A DNA stretch of 56,970 bases from Mycolicibacillus trivialis (GTDB lineage Bacteria; Actinomycetota; Actinomycetes; Mycobacteriales; Mycobacteriaceae). Location of the stretch: the NCBI RefSeq assembly GCF_002102395.1, contig NZ_LQPZ01000050.1, positions 1 to 56,970 of the forward strand, read 5' to 3'. This document shows, piece by piece, positions 1-6,722 of the stretch. The position numbers and the translations under genes were made by a program. Each line of letters starts with the position of its first letter. The stretch's first letter is position 1. The notes below the pieces were generated by a model that was not told where the DNA came from, did no database searches, and was given only the letters and a program-made list of their open reading frames with translations.

Positions 1-2
1 TA

Positions 3-512
3 GGCATGGGACTCATCCTTCCAGTGGCACCCTCTCGGCACCACAGATCAGATGTCACCTATCCGTGCAGCAGTCCCCACCACTACCTCGCCATCTTCGA
101 CGGCGCCAAACCCCTAGCCCTCTACCACGCCAAACGCCTAGCCAACCCCGCACAACGCCTGCTGCTCTACGCCACCGAACGCGGCTGCACCCACCCCGGC
201 TGCACCGTGGCGGCCAACTGCACCGAAGTCCACCACATCACCCCCTACGCCCAACAACCCCGCACCCACGCCGACGAACTCACCCTGCGCTGCGGCCCCC
301 ACCACCGACTCCTCAACACCCAAAACTGGACCACCCGCAAAAACCACAACAACGAAACCGAAACCATCCCCCCACCCCACCTCGACCGCGGCCAACCCCG
401 CACCAACCACTACCACCACCCCGAAAAACTCCTCCACGAAACCGGCGGAGGAAACACCGACACCAATGAAGACAGCGACAACGACAGCGACGGCGACGGC
501 GACGGACCCTGA
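3..512 (+). CDS. HNH endonuclease-type 13E12 repeat family protein (5'-truncated by window edge)
   Basis: This is the C-terminal part of a DUF222/13E12-type protein. The frame is open to the window edge, so the start lies outside, although an ATG occurs at 6. Near the middle is the HNH-type segment: a Cys pair (GCTHPGC), the EVHHITPYA stretch with paired histidines, and a CGPHHRLL stretch. That is the usual C-terminal nuclease fold of this mycobacterial family. The end is a low-complexity acidic Asp/Gly/Ser tail. Members of this family occur in many dispersed copies and are recombination-prone. No activity has been established for most of them, so a DNA-cleaving role is only inferred from the motif. 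There is no functional link to the downstream groE operon. Confidence 0.8.
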   Translation, partial: GMGLILPVAPSRHHRSDVTYPCSSPHHYLAIFDGAKPLALYHAKRLANPAQRLLLYATERGCTHPGCTVAANCTEVHHITPYAQQPRTHADELTLRCGPHHRLLNTQNWTTRKNHNNETETIPPPHLDRGQPRTNHYHHPEKLLHETGGGNTDTNEDSDNDSDGDGDGP

Positions 513-821
513 CGCCGAAACCTCTTCATGACCCCGCGGCACCCGAGCAACGGCCGGGCGCACTGGTCGACGTGTCAGCGGGGGCGAGGAGCGCCGCGCC
601 GGCGGCCCGGACGTCGGGCCCGACCGAATCTCGATAAAGCACGGCCCGCTCTTGAGTGCTAGCACTCTCATGTATAGAGTGCTAGGTGGCAGTCGAACGG
701 TTTCCGTGCCGGCACCCGCGACGACGGTGTGGGAACCCGGACGAATGCCGTAACACCTAATTCCGACGGGTGCGGGGATCAGCCCCGCACCCACACGCTG
801 ATCAAGTGGAGGGCTCCAATC
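513..821. other. Intergenic region carrying the groE promoter and operator
   Basis: No gene is supported here. The left half shows nothing recognisable. The right half holds the CIRCE operator (659-685), an overlapping promoter-like TTGAGT at 653-658, and a TATAGA at 673-678 with a short 14-base spacer. The groES leader follows, with a GGAGGG ribosome binding site at 808-813. Confidence 0.6.
659..685 (+). promoter_or_regulatory. CIRCE operator (HrcA binding site) upstream of groES
   Basis: The arms CTAGCACTC (659-667) and GAGTGCTAG (677-685) are perfect inverted repeats separated by 9 bases. This is the canonical CIRCE layout. HrcA bound to CIRCE represses groE genes until heat shock in mycobacteria and many other bacteria. 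The site is about 140 bases before the groES start. Confidence 0.93.
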
Positions 822-1124
822 GTGGCGAGCGTGAACATCAAGCCACTCGAGGACAAGATCCTCGTTCAGGCCAACGAGGCCGAGACCACGACCGCGTCCG
901 GTCTGGTCATCCCGGACACCGCCAAGGAGAAGCCGCAGGAAGGCACCGTCGTCGCCGTCGGCCCCGGCCGGTGGGACGAGAACGGCGCCAAGCGAATCCC
1001 GCTGGACGTGTCCGAGGGCGATGTCGTCATCTACAGCAAGTACGGCGGCACCGAGATCAAGTACAACAACGAGGAGTACCTGATCCTGTCGGCCCGCGAC
1101 GTGCTGGCTGTCGTCTCCAAGTAA
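822..1124 (+). CDS. groES: Co-chaperonin GroES (10 kDa chaperonin)
   Basis: This cytoplasmic co-chaperonin caps GroEL and closes the folding chamber. The 100-residue product has the full family length. It shows the N-terminal [11 protein letters not shown] strand, the mobile loop around [17 protein letters not shown], and the C-terminal [12 protein letters not shown] strand. The GTG start at 822 is chosen because a GGAGGG site sits 8 bases upstream and the product then begins MASVNIKP, the usual mycobacterial N-terminus. An in-frame ATG farther upstream would add an unconserved extension. It is followed after 78 bases by groEL1 and is controlled by the CIRCE element upstream. Confidence 0.97.
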   Translation: MASVNIKPLEDKILVQANEAETTTASGLVIPDTAKEKPQEGTVVAVGPGRWDENGAKRIPLDVSEGDVVIYSKYGGTEIKYNNEEYLILSARDVLAVVSK

Positions 1125-1202
1125 AACCGTGTTCCGCCCCGGCGATCCTCGCGCATGCCGCGCGGGTGATTTCCGGGGCGGACCGCGTTAAAGGAAAAGA
1201 CC

Positions 1203-2816
1203 ATGAGCAAGCTAATTGAGTACGACGAAACCGCGCGCCGTGCCCTGGAGGCCGGCGTCGACCAACTCGCCGACGCGGTCCGGGTCACCCTCGGTCCGCG
1301 CGGTCGGTTCGTGGTGTTGGACAAGGCGTTCGGCGGCCCGACGGTCACCAACGACGGTGTGACCATCGCCCGCGAGATCGACTTGGAGGACCCCTTCGAG
1401 AACTTGGGCGCCCAGCTGCTCAAGTCGGTGGCCACCAAGACCAACGACGTCACCGGTGACGGCACCACCACTGCCACGGTGCTGGCGCAGGCGCTGGTCA
1501 AGGCCGGGCTGCGCAACGTCGCAGCCGGCGCCAACCCGATCGCGCTCGGTACCGGCATCGCCAAAGCCGCCGAAGCGGTCTCCCAGGCGCTGCTGGCCGC
1601 GGCCACCCCGGTGTCGGAGAAGGCCGGGATCGCCGAGGTCGCCACGGTCTCCTCGCGGGACGCGCAGGTCGGCCGGTTGGTCGGCGAGGCGATGAGCAAG
1701 GTCGGCGGCGACGGTGTGGTCAGCGTGGAGGAGTCCTCCACGCTGCAGACCGAGTTGGAGATCACCGACGGGGTCGGGTTCGACAAGGGCTACCTGTCGG
1801 CCTACTTCGTCACCGACTTCGACCTGCAGGAAGCCGTGCTGGAGGACGCGCTGATCCTGCTGCACCGCGACAAGATCAGCTCGCTGCCCGACCTGCTGCC
1901 GCTGCTGGAGAAGGTCGCCGAAGCCGGTAAGCCGCTGCTGATCATCGCTGAGGACGTCGAAGGGGAGGCGCTCTCGACGCTGGTCGTCAACTCCATCCGC
2001 AAGACCCTCAAGGCGGTTGCGGTCAAGGCCCCGTACTTCGGGGACCGGCGCAAGGCGTTCCTGGAGGACCTCGCGGTGGTCACCGGCGCGCAGGTGGTCA
2101 ACCCGGACGTCGGGCTGCTGCTGCGTGAAGTCGGCCTGGAGGTGCTCGGCAGTGCCCGCCGCGTCGTGGTCGGCAAGGACGACACCGTCATCGTCGACGG
2201 CGGCGGCAGCGATGAGGCGGTCGCCGACCGGGCCAAGCAGCTGCGCGCGGAGATCGAGGCCAGCGACTCCGACTGGGACCGCGAGAAGCTCGAGGAGCGG
2301 CTGGCCAAGCTGGCCGGCGGCGTCGCGGTCATCAAGGTCGGTGCTGCGACCGAGACCGAGCTGAAGGCGAAGAAGGCGGCGGTCGACGACGCGGTCGCCG
2401 CTGCCAAGGCCGCGGTCGAGGAGGGCATCATCGCCGGTGGCGGTGCGGCCCTGCTGCAGACCCGGTCGGCGCTGGAGAAGCTGCGGTCCGAGCTCTCCGG
2501 CGACGAGGCCCTCGGTGTCGACATCGTCTCCGCCGCGTTGGCCGCCCCACTGCACTGGATCGCCACCAACGCCGGTCTTGACGGCCAGGTGGTGACCGCC
2601 AAGGTGGTGGAACTGCCGGTCGGACAGGGCTTCAACGCCGCGACGCTGGAGTACGGCGACCTTGCCGGCGCCGGCATCATCGACCCGGTCAAGGTGACCC
2701 GGTCGGCGCTGGAGAACGCCGCCTCGGTGGCTCGGATGGTGTTGACCACCGAGACCGCGGTGGTGGACAAGCCCGCCGAGGAGGACGAGCACGCCGGGCA
2801 CGGTCACATGCACTAG
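1203..2816 (+). CDS. groEL1: Chaperonin GroEL1 (60 kDa, histidine-rich C-terminus)
   Basis: This is an ATP-dependent protein-folding chaperonin of 537 residues, the usual length. The ATP-site segment [10 protein letters not shown] and the GGG-containing C-terminal equatorial segment ([13 protein letters not shown]) are present. The C-terminus ends HAGHGHMH instead of the Gly-Gly-Met repeat of housekeeping GroEL2. That marks it as the GroEL1 paralogue encoded next to groES in mycobacteria. In M. smegmatis GroEL1 is linked to mycolic acid synthesis in biofilms, and the His-rich tail is reported to bind metal. It shares an operon with groES, has a purine-rich AAAGGAAAAG site just before the ATG, and ends at a strong hairpin terminator. 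Confidence 0.96.
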   Translation: MSKLIEYDETARRALEAGVDQLADAVRVTLGPRGRFVVLDKAFGGPTVTNDGVTIAREIDLEDPFENLGAQLLKSVATKTNDVTGDGTTTATVLAQALVKAGLRNVAAGANPIALGTGIAKAAEAVSQALLAAATPVSEKAGIAEVATVSSRDAQVGRLVGEAMSKVGGDGVVSVEESSTLQTELEITDGVGFDKGYLSAYFVTDFDLQEAVLEDALILLHRDKISSLPDLLPLLEKVAEAGKPLLIIAEDVEGEALSTLVVNSIRKTLKAVAVKAPYFGDRRKAFLEDLAVVTGAQVVNPDVGLLLREVGLEVLGSARRVVVGKDDTVIVDGGGSDEAVADRAKQLRAEIEASDSDWDREKLEERLAKLAGGVAVIKVGAATETELKAKKAAVDDAVAAAKAAVEEGIIAGGGAALLQTRSALEKLRSELSGDEALGVDIVSAALAAPLHWIATNAGLDGQVVTAKVVELPVGQGFNAATLEYGDLAGAGIIDPVKVTRSALENAASVARMVLTTETAVVDKPAEEDEHAGHGHMH

Positions 2817-2827
2817 CGGTTTCGTCG

Positions 2828-2866
2828 AAGACACCCCTCGGCCCTCCGGCCGGGGGGTGTCTTCTT
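2828..2866 (+). terminator. Rho-independent terminator after groEL1
   Basis: AAGACACCC at 2828-2836 pairs perfectly with GGGTGTCTT at 2855-2863, with a GC-rich loop and the T-containing CTT after the stem. It lies 12 bases past the groEL1 stop and should close the groES-groEL1 transcript. Confidence 0.8.
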
Positions 2867-2881
2867 GTCCGCTCCCGCCGT

Positions 2882-2940
2882 CGAGTGTGCGGCGTGTTGT
2901 TGCGCTGACGTCCAAACGACGCCGACACGCCGCACGCTCG
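2882..2940. repeat. Long imperfect palindrome (16-bp arms), intergenic repeat-like element
   Basis: The arm at 2882-2897 (CGAGTGTGCGGCGTGT) is the reverse complement of 2925-2940 with one mismatch that still allows a G-T pair. The 27-base loop contains GACGTCCAAACG (2907-2918). The same 12 bases occur at 11178-11189 on the other strand in a second palindrome. It lies outside genes, beyond the groEL1 terminator. Confidence 0.75.
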
Positions 2941-3085
2941 GCGGGCGGCGGTGCCCGTTGGCGGCTGCCGGGTGTCTGCGGCGGCCGGTACCGGACGCGC
3001 CCGAACACGGGGTTGACAGTGCCGCTGACACAGCGCAGATTGACACCAGACCACCTGGTCACAGCGGGGCAGAGAGGCGGCCACC

Positions 3086-4186
3086 ATGACCACGAGGGAT
3101 AGGTACACCGAGGTACCCGCGCCGTACTCGTGGCAGGTTCCCTGCACCGGCGAGGCTCGCTTCACGTGGGAGTACGACGAGGGACGCGCCCGACTCCTCG
3201 GCCTGTATCAAAAGGGCAAGGACAAGCAGTGGGATGCGCAGTCGCGGATCGACTGGGCCCAAGACGTCGACCCGATGAACCCGGTCGGGTTGCCCGACGA
3301 GTTCCATCCGCTGTTCGGCAGCCCGATGTGGGAGGCCGCCGACGATGCCCGCCGCGCCGAGATGCGACAGCACTCCCAGGCCTGGCAGTTCTCCCAGTTC
3401 CTGCACGGCGAACAGGGGGCGATGGTCTGCGCCGCCAAGATCGTCGAGGTGGTGCCGGATCTCGATGCGAAGTTCTACGCGGCCACCCAGACGATGGACG
3501 AGGCGCGGCACGTCGAAACGTTCTCGCGGTTCCTGCAGGAGAAGGTCGGGCTGGTCTACCCGATCAACACCAACCTGACCGCACTGCTCGATGACACCCT
3601 GCGCGACTCACGCTGGGACATGCCGTATCTGGGCATGCAGGTCCTCATCGAAGGCCTCGCGTTGGCCGCCTTCGGAGTGTTGCGTGACCTGGTGCCGCCG
3701 GGTTCGCTGGCCAAGCAGGTGCTGGCCTACGTCATGCAGGATGAGGCCCGCCACGTCGCGTTCGGTCGGATCTCGCTGAAGGATTACTACGCCGCGCTGA
3801 CCGACACCGAGCGCGACGAGCGGGAAGAGTTCGTCGTGGACGCCTGCTATCTGATGCGCGACCGGTTCCGCGGCGAGGAGGTATTCGAAACCCTCGGCCT
3901 CGACGTGAAAACGTGCTCGGAGTGGGTCGACAACTCACCGGTGATGGCTCAGTTCCGGTCCCACCTGTTCAGCCGCATCGTGCCGATCGTCAAGGACATC
4001 GGGTTGTGGGGCGACAAGGTCCGGCGGGCCTTCACCGACATGGGCGTGCTCGACCTGGCCGGTGCCGACATCGAGGCGCTGATGAAAGACGATGAGGATC
4101 AGGCCGAGGCGCTGGACAACGACCAGTCGGAGATGGCCGCTCGCGCGGCAGAGGTCGATCAGGTGATCGCGGCGGGCGCGAACTGA
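3086..4186 (+). CDS. Ferritin-like diiron-site protein (R2/AurF-like fold)
   Basis: This 366-residue protein carries a complete ferritin-like diiron ligand set: E109 in HGEQG, E139-x-x-H142 in DEARH, E189 in LIEGLA, and E220-x-x-H223 in a second DEARH. Two DEARH motifs about 80 residues apart are typical of R2-type and AurF-type oxygenases or oxidases in which iron activates oxygen. No substrate can be deduced. The start at 3086 is the first ATG, preceded by AGAGAGG and conserved-looking MTTRDRY. The gene is co-directional with groEL1 but separated by a terminator, a palindrome and a TTGACA hexamer at about 3013, so it probably has its own promoter. A small inverted repeat ACCAG-N5-CTGGT lies at 3045-3059. 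Confidence 0.8.
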   Translation: MTTRDRYTEVPAPYSWQVPCTGEARFTWEYDEGRARLLGLYQKGKDKQWDAQSRIDWAQDVDPMNPVGLPDEFHPLFGSPMWEAADDARRAEMRQHSQAWQFSQFLHGEQGAMVCAAKIVEVVPDLDAKFYAATQTMDEARHVETFSRFLQEKVGLVYPINTNLTALLDDTLRDSRWDMPYLGMQVLIEGLALAAFGVLRDLVPPGSLAKQVLAYVMQDEARHVAFGRISLKDYYAALTDTERDEREEFVVDACYLMRDRFRGEEVFETLGLDVKTCSEWVDNSPVMAQFRSHLFSRIVPIVKDIGLWGDKVRRAFTDMGVLDLAGADIEALMKDDEDQAEALDNDQSEMAARAAEVDQVIAAGAN

Positions 4187-4271
4187 GCCGCGGGTCGAGC
4201 CTCGCTCATGGACCGCGTCTACGGGTGGACGTGGGATCACCACGGGGAGGCGCCCGCAGCATCCCGCCGAC

Positions 4272-4628
4272 TCAGACGTGCACGTCGCGCAGACCGACCG
4301 CGAACCGCAGGCCCGAGCAGTTGTAGCAGCCCACACAGCCCAGGCATCCGGTGCAGCCGAAACAGCCCAGGCAGGCCACACAGCGTCGGCAGAGCGCACA
4401 GCCGACGCACCCGATGCCTCCGGCGATCACCGCCGAGGCCGCGGTGAGGATGCTGCCGGCGACACCTGCGCTGCCGGCGGTGGCGATCGAGCCGGCGACT
4501 CCTGCGCTGCCCGCGGTGACGATCGAGCCGGCCACCCCCGCGCTGGCCGATGTGGCCACCGACCCGGCGACGCCGGCGCTGGCCACCGTCGCATGAGATG
4601 CGACCACCGTGGTTGCCACGGCGCTCAT
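4272..4628 (-). CDS. Small Gly/Ala-repeat protein with C-terminal (Cys-x-x) array
   Basis: The product is 118 residues and I know no characterised homologue. Residues 17-71 are five units of a 12-residue repeat built on SAGVAGS, recurring at 17, 29, 41 and 53 and degenerate at 65. It is strongly hydrophobic and rich in small residues, so it could form membrane-spanning glycine-zipper helices. From residue 74 to 104 every third residue is cysteine: 74, 77, 80 and so on to 104, 11 in all. The tail is SGLRFAVGLRDVHV. The start is the ATG at 4628 with GGGGCAAG before it. It lies 59 bases after the whiB3 stop on the same strand, so co-transcription is likely. A perfect 7-bp hairpin sits between them. 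Metal binding, disulfide or redox chemistry, or a modified peptide are possible roles but none is shown. Confidence 0.65.
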   Translation of the reverse strand: MSAVATTVVASHATVASAGVAGSVATSASAGVAGSIVTAGSAGVAGSIATAGSAGVAGSILTAASAVIAGGIGCVGCALCRRCVACLGCFGCTGCLGCVGCYNCSGLRFAVGLRDVHV

Positions 4629-4659
4629 CTTGCCCCGGTGCAGGGCGGTTGTCTCGGCT

Positions 4660-4678
4660 ACCGGCGTGGTTCGCCGGT
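4660..4678 (-). terminator. Short hairpin between whiB3 and the Cys-array gene
   Basis: ACCGGCG (4660-4666) and CGCCGGT (4672-4678) form a perfect 7-bp stem with a 5-base loop, immediately after whiB3. No T-run follows, so it is more likely an attenuating or RNA-stability hairpin than a full terminator. Confidence 0.4.
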
Positions 4679-4687
4679 TCCGATCGC

Positions 4688-4984
4688 TCAGGCGCTGCGG
4701 CGCCGACGGTCCCCGCGCCGCAGTAGCCGGGCACGTTCGGATTCGGAGAGCCCGCCCCAGATGCCGTAGGGCTCGGCGACGCGCAACGCGTGCGCGCGGC
4801 ATTCGGCCAGCACCGGGCAGGTCCGGCACAGCGCCTTGGCACGCTGCTCGCGCAGCAGACGCTCGGTACCCCGCTCGCCGTCGGGATGGAAGAACACCGA
4901 CGAGTCGGCGCCACGGCACGCGCCGTGGAGTTGCCAGTCCCACAGATCGGTGTAGGGGTTGAGATGCGATTCCGGCACAGCCAT
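4688..4984 (-). CDS. whiB3: Iron-sulfur redox-sensing regulator WhiB3
   Basis: This is a 98-residue Wbl-family transcription factor. The four cluster-binding cysteines are at 23, 53, 56 and 62, followed by the GIWGG turn at 74-78 and a basic C-terminus (RRGDRRRR) for DNA contact. Cysteine positions are as I recall them for M. tuberculosis WhiB3, and its placement beside groEL1 and the sigD block fits Rv3416. In M. tuberculosis WhiB3 senses oxygen and NO through a 4Fe-4S cluster, controls polyketide and lipid anabolism, and acts with the primary sigma factor. The upstream region carries two adjacent near-perfect palindromes (5001-5030), likely an operator. The Cys-array gene follows on the same strand. 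Confidence 0.93.
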   Translation of the reverse strand: MAVPESHLNPYTDLWDWQLHGACRGADSSVFFHPDGERGTERLLREQRAKALCRTCPVLAECRAHALRVAEPYGIWGGLSESERARLLRRGDRRRRSA

Positions 4985-5000
4985 GAAAACCCCTTTCGCT

Positions 5001-5030
5001 CGTTGAATTCAACGATCGTCGAATTCAACG
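5001..5030 (-). promoter_or_regulatory. Tandem palindromic operator-like sites upstream of whiB3
   Basis: CGTTGAATTCAACG at 5001-5014 is a perfect 14-base palindrome. CGTCGAATTCAACG at 5017-5030 is the same site with one change. Their centres are 16 bases apart and lie 17-46 bases before the whiB3 ATG. The paired layout suggests a dimeric regulator binding site. The rest of 5031-5220 shows nothing I recognise. Confidence 0.6.
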
Positions 5031-5223
5031 TAGACAGCGCGTCGGAATCGAGTCAATTTCCGTCGACCGCGCGGCGAAAATTGCGAGAGCGAAAGTATTT
5101 ACCGTCTGTTCATTTCGAACAACCTCGGCGCGGACGCGACCGCGATCCAGATCGGTGTTCTCCCAGGATGTTTCTCGCCATGTGTCGGCGCGGGAAACGC
5201 GGGAAGAAATGCCTCCACGGGTG

Positions 5224-5268
5224 CGTAACGTGCCCGTAACGTAGCAACCACAAATAATTTACTAAAAT
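5224..5268 (+). promoter_or_regulatory. Putative promoter with repeated GTAACG motif upstream of the sigD operon
   Basis: CGTAACGT occurs at 5224-5231 and again at 5235-5242, spaced by one helical turn. An AT-rich stretch follows, ending in TAAAAT (5263-5268) ten bases before the ATG at 5278. GTAACG resembles the -35 element I recall for SigD-type ECF promoters, so autoregulation is possible. A third copy (6120-6125) lies just before sigD. Confidence 0.45.
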
Positions 5269-5277
5269 AGGTCGGCA

Positions 5278-6060
5278 ATGACTTTGGACACATTGAGTGC
5301 CGTCGCATTCGGGCCGGACCCGGGATGCTGGCCGCTGCCAGCCGCCACGACGCACCGGCAGCGGTGGCTGCGCGCGGTCGCCGCCGGCGGGCAGGGCCGG
5401 TACGCCAGTGCGCACGCCGAACTGGCGATGCTGCGCCGCACCGTCCCGGCCGGGCCGCTGGCGTCGCTCGCTCTCAGCACCACGGCCTCCTTGTGGCGCC
5501 AACTCGGTTGGCACACCCGCGCCCGCGGCTACGACGGCCGCGCCCTGCTGCTCGCCGGTGAAGACACCGAAGCGGCCGCCGACGCGTTGGTCGGGCTGGC
5601 CGCCGACGCCCTCGGCGTCGGGCGCTTCGCCGCCTCGGCGGCGCTGCTGGCCCGCGCCGACCGACTGCCCACCCCGTCGGCGGCGCGCCAGCCGGTACGC
5701 CGAGCCTGGGTGGGCGCCGAACTCGCGATGGCCACCGGCGACGGCGCCGAGGCGATCCGCCTGGCCCGCCGCGCCCAGGAACTCGTCGCGAACACCGATC
5801 TGGCCCGCCACCGGGTCAAAAGCGATCTGGTGGCCGCGGCCGCGCTGTGCACCGCCGGGCGAGTCGACGCGGCCCGCCGGGCCGCCGACACCGCGCTGGC
5901 CGCCGCCGAGGAGCTCGGGCTGATGCCGCTGCGGTGGGCGGCGGGCTGCCTGCTGGACGGGATCGGCAGCGGGTCACGCGCCGCCCGGCAGGTCGTTGAC
6001 CTGCGCGACGACGCCGCCGAGCGGATACGGCAACGCGGCGGGGTGTGGCGCAACCCCTGA
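5278..6060 (+). CDS. Conserved hypothetical protein upstream of sigD (Rv3415c-like, TPR-like helices)
   Basis: This 260-residue protein is almost entirely Ala/Arg/Leu-rich helix pairs, with recurring segments such as AELAMLRRT, GLAADALGVGR, AEAIRLARRAQELV and AARRAADTALAAAEELG. These look like degenerate tetratricopeptide repeats, suggesting protein-protein contact. No catalytic motif or signal peptide is visible. The ATG at 5278 has AGGTCGG just upstream and sits very close to an AT-rich -10-like sequence. It is directly upstream of sigD on the same strand with a short gap, so it probably shares a transcript with the sigma factor. Position and size match M. tuberculosis Rv3415c. Function is unknown. 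Confidence 0.8.
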   Translation: MTLDTLSAVAFGPDPGCWPLPAATTHRQRWLRAVAAGGQGRYASAHAELAMLRRTVPAGPLASLALSTTASLWRQLGWHTRARGYDGRALLLAGEDTEAAADALVGLAADALGVGRFAASAALLARADRLPTPSAARQPVRRAWVGAELAMATGDGAEAIRLARRAQELVANTDLARHRVKSDLVAAAALCTAGRVDAARRAADTALAAAEELGLMPLRWAAGCLLDGIGSGSRAARQVVDLRDDAAERIRQRGGVWRNP

Positions 6061-6143
6061 CCGCTGGCACTCGCTCGTTATCGTGGACAGTTGCCACACG
6101 CCCGGGATCCGCCCGGTCCGTAACGTTGGAGATGCCGCGGTCG

Positions 6144-6722
6144 ATGACTCTTCATGGAGACCATCTCGACGCTGCCGTGGCTGCGGCCGTGGCCGGCGAT
6201 CGCGATGCGCTCCGTGAGGTATTGGAGACCATCCGCCCCCTGGTGGTGCGGTACTGCCGGGCCCGGGTCGGGGCCGGGGAGCGGAGCGGTCAGTCGGCTG
6301 ACGACGTGGCACAGGAGGTCTGCTTGGCCACCATAACCGCGCTGCCCCGATACCGGGACCAGGGACGGCCCTTCCTGGCCTTCGTCTACGGGATCGCGGC
6401 GCACAAGGTCGCCGACGCGCATCGCGCCGGAGCGCGCAACCGCGCGTACGCCACCGAATCGGTGCCGGAGAGGGCGGCGCCGGACACCGGCCCCGAACAG
6501 CGGGCCATCGACGCCGACGCGTCCGCCCGGATGAACCGGCTGCTGCAGGTGCTGCCGGACAAGCAACGCGAGATCCTGATCCTGCGGGTCGTCGTCGGGT
6601 TGAGCGCCGAGGAGACCGCCGCCGCGGTCGGCAGCACGCCGGGCGCGGTCCGGGTGGCTCAGCATCGGGCGCTGACCCGGCTGCGCTCGGAGATCGTGGC
6701 CACCGGAGGTGCCCATGGCTGA
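6144..6722 (+). CDS. sigD: ECF RNA polymerase sigma factor SigD
   Basis: This is an alternative sigma factor of the ECF type. Region 2 contains SADDVAQEVCLATITALPRYRDQG and region 4 contains the helix-turn-helix segment GLSAEETAAAVGS followed by GAVRVAQHRALTRL. Both are near identical to M. tuberculosis SigD. The product is 192 residues from the ATG at 6144, which has GGAG at 6128-6131. The frame also offers an ATG at 6132 and is open back to 6045, so the true N-terminus may be slightly longer. SigD in M. tuberculosis governs stationary-phase, ribosomal and lipid genes. The stop overlaps the start of the anti-sigma gene by 8 bases, implying coupled synthesis. Confidence 0.93.
   Translation: MTLHGDHLDAAVAAAVAGDRDALREVLETIRPLVVRYCRARVGAGERSGQSADDVAQEVCLATITALPRYRDQGRPFLAFVYGIAAHKVADAHRAGARNRAYATESVPERAAPDTGPEQRAIDADASARMNRLLQVLPDKQREILILRVVVGLSAEETAAAVGSTPGAVRVAQHRALTRLRSEIVATGGAHG

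Noticed and set aside
3045..3059. ACCAG-N5-CTGGT as a defined operator before the diiron gene.
   Set aside because: Only 5-bp arms; noted in the gene entry but too weak for its own call.
1212..3062. Long open frame on the minus strand across groEL1.
   Set aside because: It lies antisense to a well-supported gene, and its composition is that of GC-rich third-position shadow frames.
4351..4596. Plus-strand frame with a PATPALPAV repeat opposite the Cys-array gene.
   Set aside because: It is the complement of the repeats of the minus-strand frame; the Cys spacing and the whiB3 linkage favour the minus strand, although this is not proven.
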